64,000 nucleotides of DNA from Spongiibacter marinus (GCF_016906995.1 NZ_JAFBBD010000008.1:124001-188000), one strand, 5' to 3'. Positions 8,930 to 17,750 are shown, counted from the stretch's first letter. Numbers and translations are program-made. Notes: generated by a model not told the origin, from the letters alone.

Positions 8930-9377
8930 CGTCCATTCTCCCGCGCAGGTTTTCCCCGACCTCAATGCGTGAGGGGGAGAAGGCTTTTTGCAGGATGCCG
9001 ACAGCTAATTCGGGTTTGGCGTCACCGCACATAAAGACGTCGAAGGCGGCGTAGTCGCGCTCCGGCCAGGTATGTACGCTGATATGAGACTCCGCCAAGA
9101 CCGCAACACCGGACACGCCGCCGTTGGGCGTGAAATGATGCATATGAATATGCAGCAGGGTTGCACCACATTCTTTAACGCAGTCCAGAAAGGCTTTTTC
9201 CATACGGGGGATATCATCGAGATGGGAGGCTCCCCAGAGGTCGATGATCAGGTGTGTGCCGGCGTAGGCAACGCCATCGCGCACGATGAAGTGATCGAGA
9301 TTTTCATCCGATGCAGTGATCGGGTTAGTCGTGGCAGCGCCCGCCTCCAGAGAAGGCATAAGATCCAAGCTTTTCAT
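8922..9377 (-). CDS. speD: S-adenosylmethionine decarboxylase proenzyme
   Basis: A 151-residue pyruvoyl-dependent enzyme that decarboxylates AdoMet to provide the aminopropyl donor for SpeE. The self-processing site is visible as [13 protein letters not shown], with cleavage between E96 and S97 generating the pyruvoyl group from S97. The downstream CGDAKPE block contains the catalytic cysteine. The small size places it with the prokaryotic class 1B (Bacillus/Thermotoga) enzymes rather than the larger E. coli form. GGAGG lies 11 bases upstream of [13 protein letters not shown] at residue 7 is an alternative start. First gene of the speDE pair. Confidence 0.93.
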   Translation of the reverse strand: MKSLDLMPSLEAGAATTNPITASDENLDHFIVRDGVAYAGTHLIIDLWGASHLDDIPRMEKAFLDCVKECGATLLHIHMHHFTPNGGVSGVAVLAESHISVHTWPERDYAAFDVFMCGDAKPELAVGILQKAFSPSRIEVGENLRGRMDDV

Positions 9378-9591
9378 CTAGCATAAATCCTCCGCAGGGT
9401 TGAAAGAGGCGGCGATTTAAACCGTTTTATTGGCAAATAGCAATAAAAAAACTGGGTGAATTTTAGGCGTTTATTTCAATGTCGGCCAATGTTGCCCAGC
9501 GCCAGGGGGCTAGCGGGTTTCAGGGCTAGTCAGGGCCATGTGAATCAGGGCATAGTGGGCCTACCCACAAGTGACTGACAGGAGCATTTTG

Positions 9592-10233
9592 ATGAGTATT
9601 TTCGACCGTTTGCGCAAACCCAGTGCGATTCCAGCGGCGGGCGAAGCACTGCCCGGTCGCAGTGAGGAAATGCCTGTGCCGGAGCGGCACACGGTGTTGG
9701 GGGCACCGCTTAAGGGGCCGTTTCCCGACCATTTGCAGTCAGTGGTTGTGGGGCTGGGCTGTTTTTGGGGGGCGGAGCGAAAGTTTTGGCAACTACCCGG
9801 CGTGTACACCACAGCGGTGGGCTACAGCGGTGGGCATACGCCGAATCCCACCTACGAAGAGGTGTGCTCGGGGATGACCGGCCACAACGAGGTGGTGTTG
9901 GTGGTATTTGATCCGGCGGTATTAAGTCTTGATGCCCTACTGCGCTGCTTTTGGGAGAGCCATGACCCGACGCAGGGAATGCGTCAGGGCAATGATGTGG
10001 GCACGCAATACCGCTCGGGCATTTATACCTACCAGGACGCGCAGCGCGCTGCTGCCGAGCAAAGCCGCGAGACGTATCAGGAAAAGCTGACCGCAGCGGG
10101 CTATGGCGAGATCACGACCGAGATTGTGCCAGCGGGGCCGTTTTATTATGCGGAGGCCTATCACCAGCAATATCTGGATAAGAATCCCGGGGGGTATTGC
10201 GGCTTGGGTGGCACAGGTGTGTCGTGTTCGTAG
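9592..10233 (+). CDS. msrA: Peptide methionine (S)-S-oxide reductase
   Basis: A 213-residue cytoplasmic repair enzyme that reduces methionine-S-sulfoxide in proteins and free form. The catalytic motif GCFWG places the nucleophile at Cys57. [14 protein letters not shown] at the C-terminus provides recycling cysteines, as in E. coli Msr[20 protein letters not shown] and [19 protein letters not shown] are conserved family blocks. The long N-terminal arm (MSIFDRL to PGRSEEMP) also matches the E. coli-type enzyme. The start at 9592 has AGGAG 8-9 bases upstream and is preferred to 9571. Monocistronic, ended by a strong terminator. Confidence 0.96.
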   Translation: MSIFDRLRKPSAIPAAGEALPGRSEEMPVPERHTVLGAPLKGPFPDHLQSVVVGLGCFWGAERKFWQLPGVYTTAVGYSGGHTPNPTYEEVCSGMTGHNEVVLVVFDPAVLSLDALLRCFWESHDPTQGMRQGNDVGTQYRSGIYTYQDAQRAAAEQSRETYQEKLTAAGYGEITTEIVPAGPFYYAEAYHQQYLDKNPGGYCGLGGTGVSCS

Positions 10234-10263
10234 TGGGCTCTGTCGGACTGAAATAATACGCAT

Positions 10264-10293
10264 AAAAAAACGGGGCCTGAGCCCCGTTTTTTT
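10264..10293. terminator. Bidirectional intrinsic terminator
   Basis: A 13-bp stem of seven A plus CGGGGC (10264-10276) pairs with GCCCCG plus seven T (10281-10293) around a CTGA loop. It lies between convergent msrA and the thiolase-like gene. Confidence 0.95.
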
Positions 10294-10310
10294 ATGGTTT
10301 GCCGTCGTGG

Positions 10311-11498
10311 CTATTTCTTAACAATTACCGATGAGCCGTGGCCGAACAGGCCCTGGTTGGCGGTAATGCCCACCCGGGCGCCTTCAACCTGGCGCTCACC
10401 CGCCTCGCCGCGCAGCTGCCACGTCAGCTCACAGACCTGTGCCAGCGCTTGAGCGGGCACAGCCTCGCCAAAGCATGCCAGACCGCCCGAGGGGTTAACA
10501 GGCAGACGGCCGCCGAGCTTGGTGTCGCCATTGCGCACCAGTTGTGCGGCTTCACCGCGAGGGCAAAGCTGCAAGTCTTCATACCAGTCCATTTCCAGTG
10601 CAGAAGAGAGGTCGTAGACTTCGGCAACGTTGACGTCTTCCGGGCCGATTCCCGCTTGCTCATAGGCCTTTGCTGGCAATGCCGCGCGGAAGCGGTGGGC
10701 TTCTACGCCCGCTGCGGCCGCTGAGTCGGTGGCGATATCGGGCATTTCCACCACGGCGCTGGCAAAGGTGGGTGTGACGGTTGATACGGCCGCCACGCGA
10801 ACGGCGTCGGCTTTGCCCAGGCGCTTTGCGTAGTCCATGCTAGATACAATCATTGCCGCGCCGCCATCCGATGTGGCGCAAATTTGCAGCAAGCGCAATG
10901 GATCAGCCACCATGGCCGAGTTCATCACATCTTCCATGGTGAATTTTTTCTTGTAGCGGGCATTGGGGTTGGTGAAACCGTGCTCGCTGTTTTTAATTTT
11001 TACCCGTGCAAAGTCTTCTTCTGTGTCGCCAAACAAATCCATGCGACGGCGGGCATACAGTGCAAAGTAGGTGGGGTTGGTAATTCCCAGGTAAAAACGC
11101 AGCCAATCCGGGTCTTCCGGGCGGTAGCCTTTGGCCGGCGCGAGGAAGCCCTTGGGGGTGGTGTCGGCGCCGACAACTAAGGCAACTTCGCATTCGCCGG
11201 CAAGAATTTTTGCTTGTGCGGCGGCGAGCGCCTGAGAGCCGGAGGCACAGGCGGCGTAAGACGTATTTACTTGCGCACCCTGCCAGCCCAATGCCTGGGC
11301 GAAGGTCGCCCCGGCAACATAACCGGGATAGCCGCAGCGCATGGTTGCTGCGCCCGAAACAAAGCCCACATCCTGCCAGGGAATGCCGGCGTCTTTCAGT
11401 GCCGCGCGCGCAGCGTGCACGCCGTACTCGCTGAAGTTCTTGCCCCATTTGCCCCAGGGGTGCATGCCGACGCCCAAGATGGCGATATCGTTACTCAT
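10311..11498 (-). CDS. Thiolase-superfamily (SCP-x/Ltp-like) protein, possible aldolase
   Basis: A 395-residue thiolase-fold protein of the lipid-transfer-protein branch. The nucleophile cysteine region is kept (NTSYAACASGSQAL, Cys84). However, the thiolase NEAF/HDCF region reads EVYDLS (Tyr295-Asp296), and the catalytic GHP motif near residue 344 is replaced by GEAVPA. These changes are reminiscent of Ltp-type enzymes that work with DUF35 partners, for example the Ltp2-ChsH2 retro-aldolase of steroid side-chain degradation, rather than of acetyl-CoA acetyltransferases. The DUF35 gene lies 28 bases upstream on the same strand, so the two are very likely co-expressed and form a complex. Substrate is unknown; the neighbouring acyl-CoA dehydrogenases suggest a CoA-thioester intermediate of a degradative pathway. 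Confidence 0.75.
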   Translation of the reverse strand: MSNDIAILGVGMHPWGKWGKNFSEYGVHAARAALKDAGIPWQDVGFVSGAATMRCGYPGYVAGATFAQALGWQGAQVNTSYAACASGSQALAAAQAKILAGECEVALVVGADTTPKGFLAPAKGYRPEDPDWLRFYLGITNPTYFALYARRRMDLFGDTEEDFARVKIKNSEHGFTNPNARYKKKFTMEDVMNSAMVADPLRLLQICATSDGGAAMIVSSMDYAKRLGKADAVRVAAVSTVTPTFASAVVEMPDIATDSAAAAGVEAHRFRAALPAKAYEQAGIGPEDVNVAEVYDLSSALEMDWYEDLQLCPRGEAAQLVRNGDTKLGGRLPVNPSGGLACFGEAVPAQALAQVCELTWQLRGEAGERQVEGARVGITANQGLFGHGSSVIVKK

Positions 11499-11526
11499 TG
11501 AATTCTCCCGTCATCGAGTCTGCGGC

Positions 11527-11961
11527 TCAGCCCAGTGGCTTCCACTTCCAAGTAATTTTTACCGACTCGTCGTCTTCGTGCAGTGGTTCTAATACCAATT
11601 CGACTTCCTGGCCGACTTTCAGGTCTTTGGGGCCGACGCCTTTGACCGTTTGTCCCAGAATGATCATCTGTTCTTTTTCCAGTTCCACTGCGGCAATGCC
11701 GTAGGGAACGAAGGGCTCTTCGGCGACAAAGGGCTCGGGTGGCTTGTAGCACGCATCGGTATACGACCAAATTTTTCCGGTGCGACTGAGCTGTACCTCG
11801 CTAAATGTCTCGCCTTCGCAGTTGGGGTTGCGACAGAAGGACAAATTTTTGGGGAAGTAGTAGGTGCCGCAATCGTCGCACTTTGCGCCGATAAGGTGGG
11901 GCGTATCAGTATCGAGGGTATACCAACCTTCGATTGCCGCCTGTACAGGCTTGTCACTCAT
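11527..11961 (-). CDS. DUF35 zinc-ribbon/OB-fold protein
   Basis: A 144-residue protein. An N-terminal rubredoxin-like zinc ribbon carries Cys28, Cys31, Cys43 and Cys48 (AKCDDCGTYYF, then FCRNPNC). An OB-fold of about 80 residues follows, containing GKIWSYTD and VPYGIAAVELE. Such proteins bind thiolase-like partners and are needed for their folding or for acyl-CoA channelling; ChsH2-type DUF35 domains pair with Ltp aldolases and acyl-CoA dehydrogenase or hydratase partners. It is the first gene of the minus-strand pair with the Ltp-like protein and is divergent from the acyl-CoA dehydrogenase genes, with about 250 bases of shared upstream region. Confidence 0.85.
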   Translation of the reverse strand: MSDKPVQAAIEGWYTLDTDTPHLIGAKCDDCGTYYFPKNLSFCRNPNCEGETFSEVQLSRTGKIWSYTDACYKPPEPFVAEEPFVPYGIAAVELEKEQMIILGQTVKGVGPKDLKVGQEVELVLEPLHEDDESVKITWKWKPLG

Positions 11962-12209
11962 GCCGAATCTCCGCTTGAGGGTGCAACCTTGGCACCATTG
12001 AGTGAGGGGTAAACAGCCGCAAATGATCGCAAGTGTTGCTGGCGCGAGCTATCGTCTGAATGGTTGAGTGGCAGCGTAAAGGCGTTATGAACGCATATGT
12101 CATGTGGGTGACGGCTTTTGCAATTGTCGCAGTGACCCGGCCGCTTATTATGGTGACAAGCGTCAACCAAAACTGCCAACGACTGGCGGCGACACAGAGG
12201 AAGGCAACA

Positions 12210-13397
12210 ATGAAAGTTGAGTTTAGCGCAGAGCAGAATGCGCTGCGCAAAGAATTACGCGCGTATTTCGAGGCATTGATGACGCCGGAGCTCAAGGCCG
12301 AGTGCGACGAGAGCATGGGAGAGGGCGGTGGCCCGCTATGGCGCGAGGCGCTCAAGCAAATGGGGCGCGATGGCTGGATAGGTGTTGGCTGGCCAAAAGA
12401 GCTCGGTGGTCGCGGTATGAGCCCCATCGAGCAGTTTATTTTCGTAGAAGAAGTCATGCGTGCGGGTTACCCCTTCCCGTTCCTGACAACCGAGTCGGTC
12501 GGGCCGCAGCTGGCCGAGCACGGCAATGAATGGCAGAAGCGAGAGATCGTACCCAAGATTCTCGCCGGTGAATGTTTGATCGCGATTGGCTACTCCGAGC
12601 CGGGCGCCGGCACCGATCTGGCGAGTTTGAAAACATCGGCGGTGCGCGACGGCGACGGCTGGCTGATCAACGGTCAAAAAATGTGGACCAGCCTCGCGCA
12701 TTTTTGCGACTACGTTTGGCTTGCCTGCCGAACGGATCCCGACGCAGCGAAACCGCACAAAGGTATTTCCATGTTTTTGGTGCCCACTAACGATCCAGGC
12801 TGGTCGTGCAGTCCGGTGGTCACCCTGGGTGGTGTGCGCACAAACGCAACCTACTACGACAATATTCGTGTGAATGACGACGCGCTGGTGGGCGAGGAAA
12901 ACGCGGGCTGGAAGCTGATTACCAGCCAGCTGAACCGCGAGCGTCTCAGTTTGGTGAACTTTGGACCCACTGCAGAAATGTTTAATAACGTAGTGCGCTG
13001 GGCCCAGCAAACTGACCTGCCCGAAGGTGGAAAAATCATCGACCAACCCTGGGTGCAGATCAACCTGGCGAAAGTCCGTGCCGGTGTCGAGGCGCTTAAA
13101 CTGGTGTGCTACAAGCAGGCGTGGGCAATGACAGAAGGCCAGCTGGATATGGCCGATGCCTCGGCGGCGAAAGTCTACGGGTCTGAGTTTTTCATCGAGG
13201 TGTATCGCCTGTTGGGCGAGGTCATTGGTCAAGCGTCACTGATTAATCGTCGCACGCCGGGTGCCGACCCCATCGCATCGCGAATTGAGCGCCTGTATCG
13301 CACGGCATCAATTATTACGTTTGGTGGCGGCACCAACGAAATTCAGCGTGACATCATTTCCGCCGCCGGTTTGTGGATGCCCCGGGCATCGCGCTAG
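12210..13397 (+). CDS. Acyl-CoA dehydrogenase family protein (subunit 1 of a pair)
   Basis: A 395-residue flavoprotein. It shows the GYSEPGAGTDLASLKTSA FAD/substrate block of acyl-CoA dehydrogenases, then INGQKMWTS and the C-terminal segment ITFGGGTNEIQRDII. In that segment the glutamate found in many family members (YEGT) is replaced by glycine, as in several heteromeric FadE-type dehydrogenases. It would oxidise an acyl-CoA to the 2-enoyl-CoA and pass electrons to ETF. The start at 12210 is preferred to an upstream in-frame ATG at 12060: GAGGAAGG lies just upstream, and MKVEFSAEQNALRKEL is a typical N-terminus. It is followed after 51 bases by a second, shorter dehydrogenase, a layout typical of alpha2-beta2 enzymes acting on cyclic or steroid acyl-CoAs. 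Confidence 0.85.
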   Translation: MKVEFSAEQNALRKELRAYFEALMTPELKAECDESMGEGGGPLWREALKQMGRDGWIGVGWPKELGGRGMSPIEQFIFVEEVMRAGYPFPFLTTESVGPQLAEHGNEWQKREIVPKILAGECLIAIGYSEPGAGTDLASLKTSAVRDGDGWLINGQKMWTSLAHFCDYVWLACRTDPDAAKPHKGISMFLVPTNDPGWSCSPVVTLGGVRTNATYYDNIRVNDDALVGEENAGWKLITSQLNRERLSLVNFGPTAEMFNNVVRWAQQTDLPEGGKIIDQPWVQINLAKVRAGVEALKLVCYKQAWAMTEGQLDMADASAAKVYGSEFFIEVYRLLGEVIGQASLINRRTPGADPIASRIERLYRTASIITFGGGTNEIQRDIISAAGLWMPRASR

Positions 13398-13448
13398 ATG
13401 CGTCGTGTTTACCCCGGCGAAGAGTGAACGAATAGAGAGAAAACAGTT

Positions 13449-14585
13449 ATGGATTTCGGACTTTCAGAACAGCAGCGCGATGTGCAAAACCTTGCGCGCG
13501 AAATTCTCGGTGAACAGGTAACAGCGGAAAAGCTCGCCAAGTACGACAGCTACGCGGCAGAGCGTTTTGACCGCGAACTATGGCAGCAGGTTGCTCAGGC
13601 GGGGCTGCTGGGTGTTGCCATTGAAGAGCAATATGGCGGAATGGGTTTCGGTTTTTTTGAAGCGGCCCTGATTGCAGAAGAAGTCGGGCGAAATATTGCT
13701 CCGCTGCCATTTATTTCTCACTGTATTTCGGCGGCGATGCCGGTGCAGCAATTCGGCAGTGCCGAGCAAAAGCAGCGCTTACTGCCCGGAGTGGTGAGCG
13801 GTGAACAGTTGCTCACAGCCGCGTTGATGGAAGCGAACAATGAGGACCCCACTCAGCCGCGTGTATGCAGTACGCGGGCTGACGGCGAGGCGGTGCTGAT
13901 CAGCGGTGAGAAGCTCTGCGTTCCCTTTGCGGCGCAAGCTGACTATGTACTGCTGGCCGCGACCGACGGTGACGGGGCCGTTGTTGTAATGCTGCCTCGT
14001 CAGGCAGAGGGTGTTGCGCTTGAAGCGATGGAAGTGACGACTTACGAGCCACAATACCGGCTGACGCTCAGTAATGTGCGTGTGGGCGCAGAGAATATTC
14101 TGGCCCGCGGGGAGCAGGCGCAGCAGTTGCTCGCTTCGGTCGCCGAACATACGACGGCAGCATTGTGCGCGCATCAACTCGGTGCCAGTGATAAAGCGAT
14201 GCGGATGACCGCGTCTTACACGGCCGAGCGCCAGCAGTTTGGCGTGCCGATTGCGACATTTCAGGCAGTGGGCCACCGCGCGGCTAATTGTTTTATCGAC
14301 GTGGAATGCCTGCGTTTGAATTGCTATCAGGCGATCAGTCGTCTCGACGATGGCGTCGACGCGAGTGTCGAAGTGGCGATTGCGAAAGTGTGGGCAGGGG
14401 ATGTTGGTCATCGAGTTAGCTACGCCGCCCAGCACTTGCACGGTGGCACGGGCATTGACCGCGACTACCCGCTGTGGCGCTACTGTACGTGGTTGCGTCA
14501 CAACGAAATGATGCTGGGTAGCTCCGCACGCAGCCTTGCCGCGCTGGGCAGCAAAATAGCCGTGGGCGAGGCTTTTTGCGCCTAG
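13449..14585 (+). CDS. Acyl-CoA dehydrogenase family protein (subunit 2 of a pair)
   Basis: A 378-residue divergent acyl-CoA dehydrogenase. The N-terminus MDFGLSEQQRDVQNLAREIL and the block YGGMGFGFFEAALIAEEVGR are clear. The SEPGAGTD-type motif of subunit 1 is absent; the equivalent region reads LMEANNEDPTQPR. The C-terminal FAD-binding segment HLHGGTGIDRDYPLWRY is retained. That division of conserved parts between neighbouring genes is what is known for heterotetrameric dehydrogenases such as the mycobacterial FadE28-FadE29 pair. GAGAG lies upstream of the ATG. Probably co-transcribed with the preceding gene. Confidence 0.82.
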   Translation: MDFGLSEQQRDVQNLAREILGEQVTAEKLAKYDSYAAERFDRELWQQVAQAGLLGVAIEEQYGGMGFGFFEAALIAEEVGRNIAPLPFISHCISAAMPVQQFGSAEQKQRLLPGVVSGEQLLTAALMEANNEDPTQPRVCSTRADGEAVLISGEKLCVPFAAQADYVLLAATDGDGAVVVMLPRQAEGVALEAMEVTTYEPQYRLTLSNVRVGAENILARGEQAQQLLASVAEHTTAALCAHQLGASDKAMRMTASYTAERQQFGVPIATFQAVGHRAANCFIDVECLRLNCYQAISRLDDGVDASVEVAIAKVWAGDVGHRVSYAAQHLHGGTGIDRDYPLWRYCTWLRHNEMMLGSSARSLAALGSKIAVGEAFCA

Positions 14586-14674
14586 CGATAGCGCGGGAAC
14601 GCAAATAGCTGGCTGTTATTCCTTTGGCCAGGTGTTAGCATTCCCGCATTATCGGTATAAAAAGGAATGCGCCC

Positions 14675-15115
14675 ATGTCTATGCGTCATAGCTTGTCTTG
14701 CGCCGGTTTATTGTTGCTGGGGGTGGCAGTTACCGCCTGCGCTCAGCCGCAGCCGTCGGCACAAACGGTTTCACGACAAAGCGGTATTATTGAAAGCCAA
14801 GTAGGATTTATTGATACGGTCTCGGGTGCGCGCGTTGAGGCGGTGGAGAATGTCCCCGGCAAGACAGAATATCGTGTACTGGTGTCGCTACCGGCATCGG
14901 GCGATCAACCGCCAACCGAGATAGAGGAAGTGCTGGTTACTGCCCCTCGGGTTGACCCGGAGGCACCAGCGATCAGCCCTCGCTATGAGTTCGTTCAGGA
15001 CTATGCCAACGACCGCTACGGTTTTTACATCTATCTGGGCAAGCAGCGCAACGTGCCATTTCGTCTTTACTTTAAAGACCATTCGGCACAGAGCATTCAG
15101 AACACTCAGCCGTAA
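14675..15115 (+). CDS. Small predicted lipoprotein
   Basis: A 146-residue protein of unknown function. The N-terminus MSMRHSLSCAGLLLLGVAVTAC is a lipoprotein signal with lipobox VTAC; lipidation would occur at Cys22, followed by AQPQP, so the +2 Ala suggests outer-membrane sorting. The mature part has no repeats or membrane segments; EIEEVLVTAPRVDPEAP and YGFYIYLGKQRNVPF are its most distinctive stretches. AAGGA lies 9 bases upstream of the start, and a terminator follows directly. The gene sits between the dehydrogenase pair and the convergent thioesterase; no functional link can be read. Confidence 0.7.
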   Translation: MSMRHSLSCAGLLLLGVAVTACAQPQPSAQTVSRQSGIIESQVGFIDTVSGARVEAVENVPGKTEYRVLVSLPASGDQPPTEIEEVLVTAPRVDPEAPAISPRYEFVQDYANDRYGFYIYLGKQRNVPFRLYFKDHSAQSIQNTQP

Positions 15116-15128
15116 ATAACGACTCAAT

Positions 15129-15166
15129 GCGAGTCTGCCATGTGTGACAGGCTCGCTCTTTTTCTT
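15129..15166 (+). terminator. Intrinsic terminator of the lipoprotein gene
   Basis: GCGAGTCTG (15129-15137) pairs with CAGGCTCGC (15148-15156) with one G-T pair, followed by TCTTTTTCTT. Confidence 0.8.
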
Positions 15167-15194
15167 CTGGTTACGACTCTACTGGCCTACGCCA

Positions 15195-15998
15195 TTACTT
15201 CTCGAACACTGTAGCGACTTGGCGGCTAAACATTATGGGCACGCCGCTCGGTGACCAAATTGTTGCGTAGTTGCAAAAGTAACCATTACTCCCGGCTTGG
15301 CTGCGGTAGTCCATAAACCACCAGTTGTCGGCTGTATCGCCGGCACTTACCGCATTGGGAAACTCCAAATACCAGCTCAACGAACTGCCAACCCCAGGCG
15401 GTTTGATCATATTCAGGCCTGGCATTGGCGGTGCATCTGCCAGGGCAATCAGCGCACTTTCGGTAAGCGCAGTGGTATCGCGAAAACGCAGCCACAGTGA
15501 AAAATCAGCGCTGTCTCCCCCCGATAATGGCAGGTGACCGCTGGCGAGCGCCATATCAAAGTGTTGCGTAAACGCGGGCGTCAGGCCGTCAATGAAAGGC
15601 AGTAACATGCAGTCCTGCGGCGCCGGAATCGAGGTCGGCATCGCCGGTCCCTCGACAACGACCGCAGATTGACGATCCTTGCCATACGTCGCATTGATCG
15701 CGGTAGCCACTTCACCCTCACAGCGCAGCTCTCCTTGAATGTGGGTAACCGAGCCGCCGTCGCGTAAGTGGCGAAGTGCCACTTGGTGATTGCCAGCGGG
15801 GGCCGGGCCAACAAAGCTTACCGCCAGGGAGCGCAAGCGGCGGGCTGGCTCTATCTCACTGCGCATGGCTTGGGCGATCAGGGCACTGCTAAGCCCCCCA
15901 AATGCGGTGCGGCCCTGCAGCCAGCTTTCGTCAACATTTGCTGTGTAAAGGCCGTCGCTGCCTCGCACGGCTGCCATGAGTTGGTCAAAAGCGCTCAT
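15195..15998 (-). CDS. TesB-like acyl-CoA thioesterase (double hotdog)
   Basis: A 267-residue protein with two hotdog repeats. The first contains the family block TAFGGLSSALIAQAM and SLAVSFVGPAPAG; the second contains LWLRFRDTTALTESALIALAD and NWWFMDYRSQAGSNGYFCNYATIWSPSG. It would hydrolyse acyl-CoA to free acid and CoA, possibly releasing CoA from dead-end intermediates of the neighbouring pathway. The start at 15998 (MSAFDQLM, AGGGAA 8 bases upstream) is preferred to an in-frame ATG at 16112 that would add an unlikely 38-residue leader. It is divergent from the acyl-CoA synthetase. Confidence 0.82.
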   Translation of the reverse strand: MSAFDQLMAAVRGSDGLYTANVDESWLQGRTAFGGLSSALIAQAMRSEIEPARRLRSLAVSFVGPAPAGNHQVALRHLRDGGSVTHIQGELRCEGEVATAINATYGKDRQSAVVVEGPAMPTSIPAPQDCMLLPFIDGLTPAFTQHFDMALASGHLPLSGGDSADFSLWLRFRDTTALTESALIALADAPPMPGLNMIKPPGVGSSLSWYLEFPNAVSAGDTADNWWFMDYRSQAGSNGYFCNYATIWSPSGVPIMFSRQVATVFEK

Positions 15999-16205
15999 TT
16001 GCCGATTCCCTGTGTTTGAATACATAGTGCTTGCCAGTATAGGTAATGTGTTCACTGACAACAACGGCCGTGCATTCCCGCTTGTCTTGGCTCGTGTTTT
16101 TGGTATGAGCAAGGCTTGATCCCAGAGCGCTGCGCGCTTATCGTCAGCAAGCTACTTAGAAAAGTAGTGAGCGAAAACAATAATAATTTTTATGGAGTGA
16201 CTATC

Positions 16206-17750
16206 GTGCAGCACCCGCAATTTCACGCCCAGAAACAACCGCAAAAAGCCGCTTGTATCCTTGCCAACACGGGTGAGGTAATGACTTATGCCGAGTTGGA
16301 TGCCCGGTCCAACCAGCTCGCCCAACTGTTTTACAGGCGCGGTTTACGTGCCGGGGACCACATTGCCTATCAAATGGAAAATAGCCACTGCTTTCTTCAA
16401 ATTGCCTGGGCAGCCCAGCGCAGCGGCTTGGTGTTCACGCCACTGCACAGTCATTTGCGGCCTGCCGAAGTGGCGTACATCTTGGAAAATTCAGGGGCCA
16501 AGCTGTTTATCTGTTCACCTCGCTACCTTGAAACGGCGCAGCAACTAGACAGGTCGGCATTGCCGGCCGTACAGCACTGGTTTATCAGCACTGGTGAGGC
16601 GCCCAATTTTGACTCCCTGCAAGCGGCGATGGCCGAGTGTCCGTCGGTACCGCTAGCGCAGCAATGCGCGGGGGTTCCGATGCTGTACTCTTCGGGAACG
16701 ACCGGCCAGCCAAAAGGCATTAAACCCAGCCTACCCGAGCAAACCTTTGACGAGGTGCCAGCCGTTATGCAGGGTATTGCTGCGTTCCTGGAGATTAATA
16801 GTGAGTCGACGTATCTGACGCCGGCGCCGCTTTACCACGCGGCCCCCATGCACAGCGTTATGGCGGCAATGGCCCTGGGCGGTACGGTGGTAATGATGGA
16901 CGGTTTTGACCCAGAGCTGTCGCTTCAAGCGATCGAAAAATACCGTGTGGATTGCAGTCAGTGGGTACCCATTATGTTTATCCGCCTGCTGAAACTGCCT
17001 GAAGCGGTGCGCAGTAAATACGATCTCAGCTCATTGAAGGCGGCGACGCACGCGGCGGCGCCGTGCCCCGCTGATGTGAAGCGCAAGATGATCGAATGGT
17101 GGGGGCCGATTATCAACGAGTATTACGCCGCCAGTGAAGGTATAGGTATGACCGCCATTGATAGCGCGCAGTGGCTCGCACACCCAGGCTCAGTGGGCCA
17201 GTCTTTGATGGGCGAGGTACACATCGTCGACGACGATGGCAATGAATTGCCCTGCGGCGAAACCGGGATGATTTACTTCTCTGGCTTTGGCGACTTTGAA
17301 TACCACAATGAGCCGGAGAAGACCGCTGGTGCTCACCACCGCGAGGGCTGGGCTACGGTTGGTGATATGGGCTATGTCGATGACGAGGGTTATCTCTATC
17401 TGGCCGATCGCCGCGACTTTATGATTATTTCAGGTGGAGTGAACATCTATCCTCAAGAAGTGGAGAATACCCTGATTGCTCACCCCGAGGTCGCTGATGT
17501 CGCCGTGTTTGGGCTTCCAGATGAGGAGTTTGGCGAACGAGTGGTCGCGGTGGTTCAGCCAGAGCAGGGGTGCACTGGTAATGCAGAGCTGGCTGACCGG
17601 TTGCGAGGCTGGTGTCGTGACTCTGTCTCGGCATTGAAGTGTCCGAAGGCGTTTTTCTTTGAGGCGCAGTTACCGAGGAAGGACAACGGGAAAATGTATA
17701 AAAAACCCCTCCAAGAAAAATACCGTCAAGCCGCAGCAGTGGAGGCTTGA
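16206..17750 (+). CDS. AMP-dependent acyl-CoA synthetase (FadD-like)
   Basis: A 514-residue adenylate-forming ligase that activates a carboxylic acid to its CoA thioester using ATP. The AMP-binding P-loop reads YSSGTTGQPKGI, a YYAASEG block follows, the hinge region is DRRDFMIISGGVNIYPQEVEN, and the catalytic lysine lies in PRKDNGKMYKKPL near the C-terminus. The most likely start is GTG at 16206 (GGAG 8 bases upstream; the protein then begins QHPQFHAQKQPQKAAC, as relatives do). Earlier in-frame starts at 16197 or 16116 cannot be excluded. It likely performs the entry activation step for the degradative pathway of the neighbouring dehydrogenases. The natural acid is not deducible. Confidence 0.85.
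   Translation: MQHPQFHAQKQPQKAACILANTGEVMTYAELDARSNQLAQLFYRRGLRAGDHIAYQMENSHCFLQIAWAAQRSGLVFTPLHSHLRPAEVAYILENSGAKLFICSPRYLETAQQLDRSALPAVQHWFISTGEAPNFDSLQAAMAECPSVPLAQQCAGVPMLYSSGTTGQPKGIKPSLPEQTFDEVPAVMQGIAAFLEINSESTYLTPAPLYHAAPMHSVMAAMALGGTVVMMDGFDPELSLQAIEKYRVDCSQWVPIMFIRLLKLPEAVRSKYDLSSLKAATHAAAPCPADVKRKMIEWWGPIINEYYAASEGIGMTAIDSAQWLAHPGSVGQSLMGEVHIVDDDGNELPCGETGMIYFSGFGDFEYHNEPEKTAGAHHREGWATVGDMGYVDDEGYLYLADRRDFMIISGGVNIYPQEVENTLIAHPEVADVAVFGLPDEEFGERVVAVVQPEQGCTGNAELADRLRGWCRDSVSALKCPKAFFFEAQLPRKDNGKMYKKPLQEKYRQAAAVEA

Noticed and set aside
9419-9450. TTATTG/CAATAA hairpin with A-run upstream of speD as a terminator or attenuator
   Set aside because: Short A/T-only stem, wrong position for the end of any gene; no leader peptide visible.
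10311-11498. Plain acetyl-CoA acetyltransferase annotation
   Set aside because: The GHP histidine motif and the NEAF/HDCF motif of true thiolases are both altered; the broader superfamily name is safer.
12336-13232. A 298-codon minus-strand frame opposite the first acyl-CoA dehydrogenase
   Set aside because: The opposite strand encodes a clear dehydrogenase; this translation has no recognisable motif and no start context.
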